64,000 nt of DNA from Miscanthus floridulus (Eukaryota; Streptophyta; Magnoliopsida; Poales; Poaceae), in NCBI RefSeq assembly GCF_019320115.1, contig NC_089583.1:77749739-77813738 (forward strand). The letters are read 5' to 3'. This document shows, one piece after another, positions 44,201 through 55,700 of the stretch. Position 1 is the stretch's first letter; each line of letters opens with the position of its first letter. Both the position numbers and the translations under genes were made by a program. The notes below the pieces were generated by a model that worked only from the letters and a program-made list of their open reading frames with translations, ran no database searches and was not told where the DNA came from.

Positions 44201-47200
44201 TCCTTGGTTATATCTTGCCTAGACAAGCCCCGGTGCATAACCCTTATTATTTTGCACTTTATCTTATGCTTGTGCATTAAGTTTTAAGGAGTTGAATGAA
44301 AACCACTTGCATATATATCCTTACCCTATGAGTACTACTAGCATGACAGGATCATGTAGATTGCTATGTTATAGGATTCGGTAGAAGTCGAGTGATTACC
44401 TGTCACTCGCGAGAGATAGGAAAGATATTATTGTTGTTATTATATTACTGTCACATGGAATATATATGGAGGATAATTGGAGGGTGGGCAGAATGGTACT
44501 TTGGATCTGGACTTGGTTAGGCATTCGAGCGAGGTCGGATTGCACTTGTTCCGCCTATGTCGATTGAGGACCGTCTATTGCTATGGATGGTAGTCAGGTC
44601 ACATACTTATTATCCTGAGCACATACTTGCTTATGGGAGCGAAAAAGCTCGTTGCTCTCTTGTCATAGATTTCGGCTCTTTCTGGACCGACTGATTGAAG
44701 ACGGGGAAAGGTGGAGGTCTAAGCACCACACTGAGGTTGGGTCTCAAGTGTGGGGGCTTAGAGTCCAAGTTTAGACGGAGACATGGACCCCTCAATAGGA
44801 GTGGAATAGGTTGGTCTCATTTGTGCCTAGGGTACTATGGCAAAATCGTCCAAAATAACGCACTTATAGAGGCGCTCGTATTCCACCAGACACTAAGCAC
44901 CACGAAAGCAAGCTATAGCGGGCGGGTTTCGTCGGGCACACCCCAAGAGAGAGCCCGAAAGATCCATATTTTCCCCTAAGGATCCAATAATAAGAATAAG
45001 TTACAATACTTAATCCATTTCATACATCCAGAGTTCTTAGGAATTCATTATTACATTGCCAAATTTAGAGTGCGGAATATTAAACAACAGAATAATAATA
45101 AACATCTATCGATAATGAACAAGGATCCATCTGTGCCCATTAGAAGAATCCTTCACACAATGGTACTCCTCAAGTTGAACCTGCAATAGGGGTAAATAAA
45201 CCCTGAGTACACAATGTACTCGCAAGACTTATCCGACTAGTGGGAATAACTTTTTAACTCCAAGGAATATGCAAAGCTTTATGGTTTGCTGGTTTTCTTT
45301 TTGCAGAAAGCAATACTAATAGTGAGTCCTTATTTATGTTATTATTAGCAGCCATGATTAATTTATTATCTAGCCATTCTATGTAAGCACATGTTCTACT
45401 TTCAAGCAAGAGTTGAGCAATCAGTTCCATTTCATCACCTTTCATCTTTCAGTTCTTACTACGGTGCTGGACCGTAGACAAGCCGTACCAGATTGCTCGA
45501 TGATTCGAGAATCAATGCCTTCAGCAGGGTACCTCGAAAACACACGCCCTGCTTGTACCCTAGGCACAAGCAGGACCAACCCATCACCCTCCTGTCACAG
45601 GGTCCAGGTCCTCGTCCAAACTTGGACTATAAGCCCCCGCTCCTAAGTCCCAAACTTAGTGCGGTGCAAGGACGTCCACCATCCCCGCCTCCAATTAGTC
45701 AGTCCGAAAAGAGCCGAAACCCACGATAAGAGAGCAACAAGTCTTCTCTATGCCCATACCCATGTATATGCTCGGGATAATAAATCCGTGGCTTGCCTAG
45801 AGACCTATGCAACGGCCGGTCCTTAACCAACACAGACAGGGAAAAAGTGTAACCAAGCTATGCCCTGTTGGCCATAGGAAACAACCTCTTATACCCACCA
45901 ATACCCAAACTATATCCTTGCCCGGTCACCATTTCTCCTTTCCACCATTTTATCATGAGCGATCAAAATTTTCACCTATTGTGAGTAACGGCAGGTTACT
46001 CACGCTATCGATACCCTGAGCATAGCAGCTACTCGACCTATACTAGTAGGACTCATAGGTAAGTAAATCTATGCATGTAGTTTTCATAAAATGCTTATAA
46101 CGTAAATGCACGTCATATATATATTCAGTAATCATTCAAAAATAGGGGTTATACATTAGGGCTTGCCTTTGGCAGGCAGTGTGTCAACAAAGTCAGCAAC
46201 GAATGGCTCCGGGGCTCCCTCCTATATGAGAACCTCCTTGCACTCCTCAATAACCTCCTCGTAGTCCTGTTCGTCCACAGGCACGAACTCTTCCAACTCA
46301 TTATCTACATGCATGAAATGATGATGCAACACTTAATAATACGGCAACAGTAACTCTTAAAATAAAATACATCCTTCAAGCTACTAAGCTAGTCCTACCG
46401 ACTAAAGTGCTAAGTTAGCTATTGTTACCACTAACAAGTATGAAACATGGCATGCACTACCTTAGCAACTAAAGGCATTCTTACTCTTAATACTAATTTA
46501 CTCTATATATGATAAAACAAGAGGTACTAGCTACTCTATTTATCAACCTACTCTAGGGCTACCAAAATTATAGTAAGCACATAATAATCTAATGAATCTA
46601 TTGTAAAAATTTCATGGCTAACGCTATCATTAATTCACCACAAAAATTCCTACAAATATTAAGCTAAATAATACTAAGCTTTCTAAATTTAATTTATGAA
46701 TCTATCGTTACCGTAGATAACTGTAAACTAACTACACCATCAACTAGATAGCATTTTTGTGAACCTAGCAATTTTTATTTCACTATTTTTGGACATCTAT
46801 AGAATTTACTATTATTTTTCAAAGTTCAGCTCAAAACTAAATTGAATAAACATTTATAACTTCATTGGAATTTGAAAAACCTAAATCTACCGCGCGGCCC
46901 AAAGCGCGAGTGGCTCAGCCCACTCTAGTGCAATGCGTTCGCACACGCGACACACAGCGTGGCCCACGCGGGCGTGGCCCAGTCCGCGTGACAACGGCCC
47001 ACGACGAGGAGGGCCCACGCGCGTCGGTCATCTTGCGAAAACGCCCTCGGTCTACCCGATAATCGCGCGAGCACTAAGAGCACTATTCCGCTAGTCTGCT
47101 ATCTTACAATTACGCCCCTCCCCCTTTCCATCTTTACCACAGCCATACCCTCAGGCCCTCTCGCGCGCGCATCGGCGCGGCGGCACTAGCATTGGGCGGT

Positions 47201-49897
47201 TACGCCGGCTAGACCAGCCCCTCCCCGACCTATCTAAGGAGCCAATATCTACCTAGGCACGAGCGCGAGACGCTAAGCGAAGAAAGCATGAGCCGAGACA
47301 CCATAGTAAGGCTGGACCATGGTGGCGGAGCTCCTACAACAAGGCGGTGGCGTTCCAGTGAGTTACAATAGCGCCGGGTAAATAGGGTAGCGAGTGAGCT
47401 CTAGACACTCACCATGGAACCAATCGAGGTGGTGGTTTGACCAGAGGTGGCTCGAGCCAAGCTGGCCGCGTGCGCACGGACGGTGCGGTGGTGCACGGCG
47501 GGGGCAAGGCTGTGTCAGGGGTGGCTAGAGGGTGGTAGCGACTTGGTAAGGGTGCGTAGGGTGATGAGTAGGTGGAGGCGAAGTTGGCGGTGCAATGAAT
47601 TGAACGCGAGCAGCACTGGAGAGGGGAATTGCCATTAACACGTGCCGAGGCGGTCTTAACGACTAGGCAGGAGGAAAGCTCCAAATTGGAGCATGGCACG
47701 GCAATGCACACCACAAGCTAGGGTCGGGTGGTTGGCTGACTACACCACGAAGCCGTGGACAGGGTTAATTGGACCGAGGTGACTCCACCACAGCAAATTA
47801 AAGGCGCGGGTCCGGCGACCATGGCGATAGAGGAACAGGGTAAGGCAGGCATGGCTTGGTGCGTCACTGTCGTGGTAGGACGTGGCTGTCAACTCGGTGC
47901 ATAATTGCGCACGTGCTACAGGCCATTGGGGGAAACGGCCAAGCACGCTCAGAATTGGTTGGCTGCATTGCCATAACTCGCAAGCCGACAGCGGTGGCTC
48001 GGCCCTTTGCGCCACAGTGGCATGGCACCGGTCCGAGAAAGGCAGCAGCGCAGCATCACATTGAGCATGATGTGATGGCCAAGGCTGGCGGGGCAAACCC
48101 ATGCACGTGCAGTCGTGAAGGGTCAGCAATGGTAGTGGTCGCGTGGTAGCGGCAGTCGGAGCGCGACCGGGGACGCAGCACGACGCGATGGCAAGCATCA
48201 GCGGCACCGCGCGACAGTAGCCCGAACTGACCAAGCCACAAGCTAGCCGAGGACGGCCACGCGCGCACGATCCCGCACAGGCGAGCACGAGGAGGCAGCG
48301 CGGCTCAGGCGGACACGACGGTGGTGGTAGAGCGGCTAGGCTCGCCGGGCCCTAGCGCCCCGCCGAGCGCGGCATATGCGTGAGTGCATGGGTGCTTATG
48401 TGCATGAGCGCGGCCGTGGTGGTGCGATGCCCACGCGGCGGCGCGCACGGGTGCACACGTGGGCGAGCGGCGACGCCGGCCAAGTCACGGTGACCGCGGC
48501 CAGATGCAGCCACCGTTCAAAAACGTGTCTTGCATGCTTTTTAAAGCATCCCAAAAATCCATCTCAATGCTTCAATTGTTAAACCAACTATTTTACAACC
48601 GAGATGGCATATCACGCTACTAAAACAAGCCCTAAGACCATACCACTACCGAACCTGATTCTCCTATAAAAATTCCCAAACTTAGCCTCATCACACCATT
48701 TTCTAACTTAAGAAATTTGACTAAGCTTTGATCGATTTCATGTCGAATGCGATTTCCAAGCTATTAAGGAAGCTTGCTAGTGACTCCCGTTCTCGATCGT
48801 AAGTATTTCATCATCACCTACGAATCTTATACTACAAACTTTATTAAAGTTTCATATATGCATTCTATAACATTCTCGTTCAATAAAATTCGTTTAAAAC
48901 CCTAAGTGATAAAACGCGATATGGAATGTAGCTTTCGTTTCACGTTTTCGATGAACGTTTCGGGTCACAGAAATTGATTTACACACCATAATTCATGCTC
49001 ACACATAAATATGATGCCCATACAGTGTTTTAGCAAAAGATTGTACAGTGTAACACTGAGGGTGTTATAGGTACAAGCGTGGCGTGTGTTTCGGGGTACC
49101 CAGCTGGGATACATTGATTCACGAATCGTCGTTTCTTTTGAGACGGTACGACTTAGCTATGGTCTAGCATGGTAGAAAGAACTAGAACATAGAAGGTGAT
49201 AAAATGGTTCTGATTGCTTACCACATGCTTGAAAGTAGCATAGGTGCTTACCTAGAATGATTAGCTAATTAACTAAAAATAACTGCTAAAAACTCTAAAC
49301 ATAAGGATGCACTATTAGTAATGCTTCCTGCAAATGCAAATAACCCACAAGCTAAATAAGCCTTGAATATCCTTGGAGTCGTTTATTTTCCTCTTGTCCG
49401 GTAAGTGTTGCTGAGTACAATCGAGTACTCAGGGTTTTATTCCCCCTATTGCAGGTGACCGATGGATGGTAGACGACTTTTGTGTGTGGAAACCTCCTGG
49501 TGGACTCAGCGAGGATTTCCTTACGTTGCGGACATAAAGTTTATTCAAATTTTCAGAAAAATGATTGCAAGGGAAAACTTATAATCTGTTACCATTCTTG
49601 TATGTAAATGTTTCTCATATAGCTCTTAACATGTAGTATATAATTTTTTATTTTCGCTAAAACTCTGATCACATGTTTAATTCCGCTATTGTATTATGCA
49701 ATGTAAGAAATGGCTAAAAGATGTTGTAAGTTTTATACTCTCATTTATGATCCTGATGGAAAAATGTGGAGTTTCGAGCTCTCCCTCGGGGTGTGCTCGA
49801 TAGAACTGCATAGTTTAGTATCCTCGCTTGGGTTACTCAGTGTCTAATGGAAGACAAGTACTCTTGAGAGAGAATTAGATTAGGCGGTTCTGCTACA
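41205..49897 (+). mobile_element. Solo LTR, plus orientation (about 4.45 kb without its own insertion)
   Basis: It starts TGTAACACCTGATG and ends GGCGGTTCTGCTACA, with a perfect TSD AAATA at 41200-41204 and 49898-49902. Without the nested 44836-49069 segment and its duplication it is 4454 bp. I find no primer site, polypurine tract, internal domain or second copy, so it is best read as a single LTR left by recombination between the two LTRs of an element. A GC-rich block (about 42140-43560) lies between AT-rich flanks. The ORFs in that block are unsupported. Confidence 0.82.
44836..49069 (-). mobile_element. Second solo LTR of a related family, minus orientation, nested in the first
   Basis: It is flanked by a perfect TSD GGTAC (44831-44835 and 49070-49074). 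Its minus strand starts TATAACACCCTCAGTG and ends ATTTTGCCATA. Its inner sequence matches parts of the first LTR in reverse complement, for example the CCTAGG(G)TAC...CACACG segment near 45540 and the GTACTCAGG / CCTGAGTAC segment near 45190 against 49420. At 4234 bp it is close to the first LTR in length. No internal domain is present. A GC-rich block is at about 46880-48500. Both terminal dinucleotides have decayed to TA. Confidence 0.8.
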
Positions 49898-50450
49898 AAA
49901 TATCATGTACCTGTGATTGAGGAGCTTTTAGATGAACTTACTCATGCATCATGGTTCACTTGCCTGGATCTCACAACTAGATATCATCAGATCCGTTTAC
50001 AGCCTGGGGAAGAGCCGAAGACATCGTTCCAGACCCATTCGGGACAATATGAATTTTGTGTTATGGCTTTTGGGCTTACCGGGGCACCGGCTACATTTCA
50101 GAAGGCAATGAACACTACTCTCGCTCCATTATTGCGCAAGGGGTACTGGTGTTCTTCGACGATATACTTATTTACAGCCGAACCTTGGAGGAGCACTTGG
50201 TTCTTCTCATAAAGGTGTTGAGTTCCTTCGGCAAGATCAGTGGCAAGTTAAGATGTCCAAATGTTTGTTCGCCCAACGCCAGTGGAAGTATCTTGGGCAT
50301 ATCATCTCTGAGGCCGGAGTTGCTACCGACCCTGACAAGGTCCAGGCTATCCTCAATTGGCCAATACCAAAAACAGTAAAGAAGCTCCGCAGCTTTTTGG
50401 GCTTAGCAGGCTACGCGCTTTGTCAAGCACTTTGGGATCATCACTCGCCC
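49898..50450 (+). pseudogene. Reina-like reverse transcriptase, C-terminal part (after the insertion)
   Basis: It resumes with KYHVPVIEELLDELTHASWF, then TCLDLTTRYHQIRLQPGEEP (first catalytic Asp), MAFGLTGAPATFQKAMNTTL and, one frame over, VLVFFDDILIYSRTLEEH, the FFDD active site. The thumb follows in a third frame: YLGHIISEAGVATDPDKVQA and LRSFLGLAGY. The frames change at about 50150, 50250 and 50420. Confidence 0.9.
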
Positions 50451-50980
50451 TTTGACGAAGCTGCTCAAGAAAGGTGCGCTGTTTATTTGGTCCACAGTTC
50501 ATGATGCCGCATTTCATGCGCTCAAACAAGCCCTTACATCGGCTCTGGTACTGGCCTTGCCCGATTTCTCAAAGTTGTTTTGTGTTGAAACTGAAGCAAG
50601 TGGCACTGGCATTGGGGCGATATTAACTCAAGAGGGTCACCCGTTAGCGTTTCTCAGCAAGTCATTGTGTCCACGTTCTCAGGGGCTGTCCACATATGAG
50701 TATCTAGCTATTTAATTGGCACTTGATCAGTGGCCCAGTTCTGCAATATGCTGAGTTTCGCATTCTTACGGACCAGAAGAGTTTGGTTTAGTTGTCTGAG
50801 CAAAGGCTGCACACCCCTTGGCAGCAGAAGGTTTTTACCAAGTTGGTCGGGCTACAATATAAGATTATCTATCGCAAGGGTGTGGATAACAGCGCCGTGG
50901 ATGCTCTTTCCCGCATGCTAGCTCTGTCTTGTTCAGCGGTTTTTGTTGCTCAGCAGAATTGTTTAACTAAAGTCGCTGCT
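50451..50980 (+). pseudogene. Reina-like RNase H domain
   Basis: LFCVETEASGTGIGAILTQE has Glu at the position where Ty3/gypsy RNase H normally has the first catalytic Asp (TDAS). It is followed by HPLAFLSKSLCPRSQGLSTY. Stops and a frame change near 50715 precede LQYKIIYRKGVDNSAVDALS (about 50850-50910), the usual end of the domain. RNase H removes the RNA strand from the cDNA hybrid. Confidence 0.85.
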
Positions 50981-50989
50981 TCATATGAA

Positions 50990-51463
50990 TCTGACGCTCA
51001 TGCCCAGCAGTTGATTGCTAAGTTGGTTATCGATCCCTCAGCTGTGCCCCACTTCTCCTTCCGTGATGGACTTCTTCGATACAATCAGCGGGTATGGATC
51101 GGCCACAATCCTGAGTTGCAGACACGCATCATTGCTGCCCTGCATGATAGTGCTATCGGCGGGCACTCAGGTATCCCAGTTACAAATCATCGCATCAAGC
51201 AATTATTTGCATGGACAGGCCTCAAATCTGCAGTACAGGAGTTTGTTCGCTCTTGTTTGACATGTCAGCAAGCCAAACTAGATAGATCCCATTTACCCGG
51301 TCTTTTGCAGCCTTTGCCTGGTCCTGACCGTACATGGCATGGACTTTGTCGAAGGTCTTCATTTGTTGGGTAGCTATAATAGCATTTTGGTCATAGTTGA
51401 TACCTTTTCAATGTATGCCCACTTTTTGGGGTTGAAGCATCCGTTCACAGCTGCTAGTGTGGT
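50990..51463 (+). pseudogene. Reina-like integrase, zinc-binding and start of core (before the second insertion)
   Basis: The HHCC domain reads HDSAIGGHSGIPVTNHRIK then RSCLTCQQAKLDRSH. One frame over, the core begins MDFVEGLHLLGSYNSILVIV, then DTFSMYAHF and KHPFTAASV, where it is cut at 51463 by the minus-strand element. The first catalytic Asp is in the ILVIVDTF string. Confidence 0.88.
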
Positions 51464-51936
51464 TGTCGACAGAATATCGTCGGTAGTCCTCAGAGGGGTA
51501 TCCCACAAAGGTAGATTGATCGGCAGCGGAGTATGAGATCAAGCAAGAAGGCAATAGAGACACATAAGTTAGACATGTTTAGGACCGTCAGTATGACGTA
51601 ATACCCTATTCCTGTGGTCTGTTGGTTTGTATTAGCTATCGTATGATATTGTGTGTGTTTGGAGGAGGTCCATGCCCGCCTTATATAGTCCGGGGAGTAG
51701 GGTTACAAGTCGGTTAGATCTAAGAGATAACCGAAAAGTAATAACTGATTACAGGAATCTTGGGATCATACATATCCTAACAGATCTCATAGTATCTTTG
51801 AGATATCTTCTAGATGTCTTGCGGAAGGCGCCGACCAGAGTCAGTGCCCCGCAAGGGTTCATCTTGTGGGCTAGGCCGCCCCTGAGGGCGCAGCCCATGT
51901 GGTCTGCAGTGGATACCGGGGGGCCATACCCCCACA
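51464..51936 (-). repeat. 3' LTR (left) of the non-autonomous Tat-like element
   Basis: On the plus strand it runs TGTCGACAGAATATCG to CATACCCCCACA. A minus-strand TATA box CTATATAAGG lies at 51681-51690. It matches 55225-55700 closely. Confidence 0.92.
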
Positions 51937-52283
51937 GCTAGTCCCCGAGCCTGACAGTAGGTGACGTAGTTACGTGGTGCTAGAGTCAGAAAGTAGAAGA
52001 CCAGCCAAGCAGGCAGCCAGTCCCCAGGCGTAGCCACGAGATGAGAACAAGCACATTCACCATAAGGTGAGGTGTGCCCACTTAGTCCCCGAGCCTACTG
52101 GAATATGAAGAATGAATCTTGTAGCAGGGTCAAAGAAAAAGAAGTCTGAAAGCTTGCTGACATCGTCTAACATGCGCGTATCAAGACCCCAGACGTGCTG
52201 CCCAAGATCAGCACCTAGATCCGAACAGCATGGAGCAGCTTGATAGCACACCGATGAGACGAAGCAAGATCCGACCACTAAGG
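51937..52283 (-). other. Polypurine tract and 3' non-coding edge of the non-autonomous element
   Basis: On the minus strand CAGGCTCGGGGACTAGC (51937-51953) runs into the LTR start TGTGGGGG, the expected polypurine tract. The string GTGTGCCCACTTAGTCCCCGAG at 52073-52094 is a single copy of a spacer that recurs inside the array at about 53890 and 54127. Confidence 0.75.
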
Positions 52284-54190
52284 GAGCACCGAGGAGTCCC
52301 CGGCGTCGCTGGCGATGACCGAGCACCGAGGAGCGAGGAGTCCCCGGCGTCCCTGACGATGACCGAGCACCGAGGAGCGAGGAGTCCCTGGCGTCGCTGG
52401 CGATGACCGAGCACCGAGGAGCGAGGAGTCCCTAGCGTCGCTGGGGATGTCCGAGCACCGAGGAGCGAGGAGTCCCCGGCGTCGCTGGCGATGACCGAGC
52501 ACCGAGGAGCGAGGAGTCCCCGGCATCGCTGGCGATGACCGAGCATCGAGGAGCGAGGAGTCCCCGGCGTCGCTGGTGATGTCCGAGCACCGAGGTGCGA
52601 GGAGTCCCCAGCGTCGCTGGCGATGACCGAGCACCGAGGAGCGAGGAGTCCCCGACGTTGCTGGTGATGTCCGAGCATCGAGGAGCGAGGAGTCCCCGGC
52701 GTCGCTGGCGATGATCGAACACCGAGGAGCGAGGAGTCCCCGGCGTAGGCGGCGATGTTCGAGCACCGAGGAGTTCCCGGTGAAGCCGGCGATGTCCGAG
52801 CACCGAGGAGCGAGGAGTCCCGACGTCACTGGCGATGACCTAGAACCGAGGAGCGAGGAGTCCCTAACGTCGCTGGCGATGACCGAGCACCGAGGAGCGA
52901 GGAGTCCCCGGTGTAGGCGGCGATGTCTGAGCACCGAGGAGTTCCCGGCGAAGCTAGCGATGTTCGAGCACCAAGGAGCGAGGAGTCCCCGGCGTCGCTG
53001 GCAATGACCGAACACCAAGGAGCGAGGAGTCCCTAGCGTCGCTGGCGATGACCTGAGGAGCGAGGAGTCCCCGGCGTCGCTGGTGATGACCGAGGACCGA
53101 GGAGCGAGGAGTCCTTGGCGTCGCTGGTGATGTCCGAGCACTGAGGAGCGAGGAGTCCCCTGGCGTCACTGGCGATGATCGAGCACCGAGGAGCGAGGAG
53201 TCCCCGGCGTCGCTGGTGATGTCCGAGCACCGAGGAGCGAGGAGTCCCCGGCGTCGCTGGCGATAACCGAGCGCCGAGGAGCGAGGAGTCCCCAGCGTCG
53301 CTGGTGATGTCCGAGCACCGAGGAGTGAGGAGTCCCCGGCGTCGCTAGTGATGTCCGAGCACCGAGGAGCGAGGAGTCCCCGGTGTCGCTGGCGATGACC
53401 GAGCACCGAGGAGCAAGGAGTCCACGGCATAGGCAGCGATGTCCAAGCACCGAGGAGTTCCCGTGCGAAGCTGGCGATGTCTGAACATCGAGGAGCGATG
53501 AGTCCCGACGTCGCTGGCGATGACTGAGCACCGAGGAGCGAGGAGTCCCTAGCGTCGCTGGTGATGACCGAGCACCGATGAGCAAGGAGTCCTCGGCGTC
53601 GCTGGCGATGACCGAACACCGAGGAGTCCCCAGCGTAGGCGGCGATGTCCGAGCACTGAGGAGTCCCTGGTGAAGCTAGCGATGTCTGAGTATCAAAGAG
53701 TCCCCAGCGAAGCTGGCAAGGTCCAAGCACCGAGGAGCAAGGAGTCCCCGGTGTCGCTGGTGATGACCGAGCACCGAGAAGTCCCCGGCGTAGGCGGCGA
53801 TGTTCGAGCACCGAGGAGTCCTAGGCGAAGCTGGCGAGGTCCGAGCACTAAGGAGTCCCTGGCGTAGCTGGTGATGTCCGTGCAGTGAAGTATGCCCACT
53901 TACTCCTCGAGCACGAAGAAACTGAGCGCCGAGGAGTCCCCGGCGTCGCTGGCGATGACCGAGCACCGAGGAGCGAGGAGTCCCCGGCGTCGCTGGCGAT
54001 GACCGAGCACCAAGGAGTCCTCGACGTAGGCGGCGATGTCCGAGCACCAAGGAGTCCTCAGCGAAGCTGGCGATGTCCGAGCATTGAGGAGTCCTCGGCG
54101 AAGCTAGCGACGTCCGTGCGGTGAAGTGTGCCCACTTACTCGAGCACGAAGAAACCGAGCGCCGAGGAGTCCTCGACGTCGCTGGCGATG
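52284..54190 (-). repeat. 44-bp tandem repeat array (satellite-like)
   Basis: The unit, about GAGCACCGAGGAGCGAGGAG TCCCCGGCGTCGCTGGCGAT GACC, repeats head to tail for 1.9 kb, roughly 40-45 times. Most units are 44 bp (successive starts 52321, 52365, 52409), with shorter variants lacking GAGCGAG and variants with AGGCGGCGATGTCC. Two longer spacers with GTGAAGT(A/G)TGCCCACTTACTC at about 53883 and 54120 suggest a higher-order unit. Long ORFs on the minus strand are simply the repeat read in frame; 44 is not a multiple of 3, so the peptide repeats every three units. Confidence 0.95.
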
Positions 54191-55204
54191 AAGCACGACC
54201 GACGAACAGTCTAGTCAACTGTTCGGCGGCGAAGTGAGCATTGAGTAGAAGCAACTGGCGAACAGTCCGATCAACTGGTCGGCGACGACGTCCATGAACC
54301 TAGCGGTCCGACCAGTTGATCGGTGGAGAAGTCCGAGCATCAGGTGGTTCGATCACCTAGACGATGATCCTGCAATACAAACATGTAGAACAGGGTAGTA
54401 CATGATGTAAAAATATATGAACTCCGGAGATAAAATAGCGTATGTAGCTTTATGATCAGTTGGAGCGAAGATGTATTTAATATAAACCGCCCGAACAGTT
54501 AGTGTGTAGCTGAGTCTCCAGCCCTAGCTAGCCCGTTAACCATAACGCGGAGCGCAGAGCCCTACATGTGTAGGAGGAACAGGCGTGACCAAGGAGTCAC
54601 CTGCCGACCACCCATAACGCAGAGCGCGGAGCCGGTAGCACGTGTAGGGAGGAGCCGGAGACAGGCCGTCTCTAGAGGCGTCTGAGCATCAACAGGACTG
54701 TTCGGGGGTTCGGAAAATCGTTTGGAGAGCAAATATGGAGAAAACAGTTCGGAGAAACATTGCGGCGAATATATGGAAGACTAGGAGAATATTTAGAAAA
54801 ATATTAAAGCATGACTTAGATTTAGACAGAAAGTCTGGTCGGTGGCGTATGCGTTGTCTGGTTGGCGGCGACCTAGTCGGCCAATCTACCCCTCAGGGCA
54901 TGTTGGTAAGCAGCGGCGGCGTTGGTGAACCCAAAGGGTAGGGCCGTAACCCCTAGAGTTTCCCGAGCTACCTTCGATGGATGAAGGCGACCTCGGAAGT
55001 GGTTCTAAGATCAGATCTGCAGTTGCAAGGCACGGGGGTGGTCGGCGCAGAAACGATCTGCACCGGCTTGAGGAGCTCTCCGACTCCGTCAGCATTGATG
55101 ACCCACGAGATAGGATCCGACCGTGAAGATCTGGTCGGACTGAGGAAGGGACGAAGAGCCTGTGGAAAAAGCCATCTTGTTCGACAAGGAAACAACATGC
55201 ACAA
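54191..55204 (-). other. Interior of the non-autonomous element between array and primer site
   Basis: No ORF with a domain is present on either strand. A 50-bp block (CATAACGC(G/A)GAGCGC(A/G)GAGCC...GTGTAGG) occurs twice, at about 54540 and 54603. A decayed leader of a Tat element is a reasonable guess, but nothing gag-like is readable. Confidence 0.6.
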
Positions 55205-55224
55205 CCCCTACTTGGCGCGCCAAC
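55205..55224 (-). other. Primer binding site of the non-autonomous Tat-like element
   Basis: The minus strand reads GTTGGCGCGCCAAGTAGGGG right after the 5' LTR end (TCGACA). This is the kind of site found in grass Tat-type elements. The matching tRNA was not checked. Confidence 0.8.
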
Positions 55225-55700
55225 TGTCGACTAGAATATCGTCGGCAGTCCTCCGAGGGGTATCCCACGAAGATAGATTGATCGGTAGGGGAGCGTGAGA
55301 TTAAGAACAAGAAGGCAATAGAGACACACGAGTTAGACAGGTTCAGACCGTTAGTATGACGTAATACCCTACTCATGTGGTCTGTTGGTTTGTATTAGCT
55401 ATCGTATGATATTGTGTGTATTTGAAGGGGGTCCCTGCCCGTCCTTATATAGTCCAGGGAGCAGGGTTATAAGTTGGTTAGATCTAAGAGATAACTAGAA
55501 AGTAATAACTGATTACAGAAATCTTGGGATCATACATATCCTAACAGATCTCGTAAAATCTTTGGGATATCTTCCAGATGTCTTACGGAAGGCGCCGACC
55601 AGAGTCGTGCCCCGTAAGGCTTTCGTCTTGTGGGCTTGGGCCGCCCTTGAGGGCGCAGCCCATGTGGTCTTCCGTGGATACCGGGGGCCATACCCCCACT
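55225..55700 (-). repeat. 5' LTR (right) of the non-autonomous Tat-like element
   Basis: 476 bp matching 51464-51936. The outer end reads CCCCACT instead of CCCCACA. A TATA box CTATATAAGG (minus strand) lies at 55443-55452, upstream of the primer site in the sense of transcription. Confidence 0.92.

Larger units (their letters stand above)
51464..55700 (-). mobile_element. Non-autonomous Tat-like LTR retrotransposon dominated by a tandem array
   Basis: LTRs of 473 and 476 bp lie at 51464-51936 and 55225-55700. A near-perfect primer site (GTTGGCGCGCCAAGTAGGGG, minus strand) abuts the right LTR, and a CTCGGGGACTAGC polypurine tract abuts the left one. The TSD is GTGGT/GTGGC (one mismatch; GTGGC continues the integrase frame). 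There is no gag or pol, and the 3.3-kb interior is mostly a 44-bp tandem array. It must have used proteins of a related Tat element. It is inserted in the integrase gene of the Reina-like element. Confidence 0.9.

Noticed and set aside
52284..54190. CRISPR-like array (regular direct repeats)
   Set aside because: The units abut without unique spacers, have no palindromic repeat form and lie inside an LTR element of a plant genome.
52278..54254. Long minus-strand ORFs of 190-290 residues across the 44-bp array
   Set aside because: They are the tandem repeat read in frame. The peptide is a periodic Ser/Arg/Leu string that exists in several overlapping frames, with no domain and no start context.
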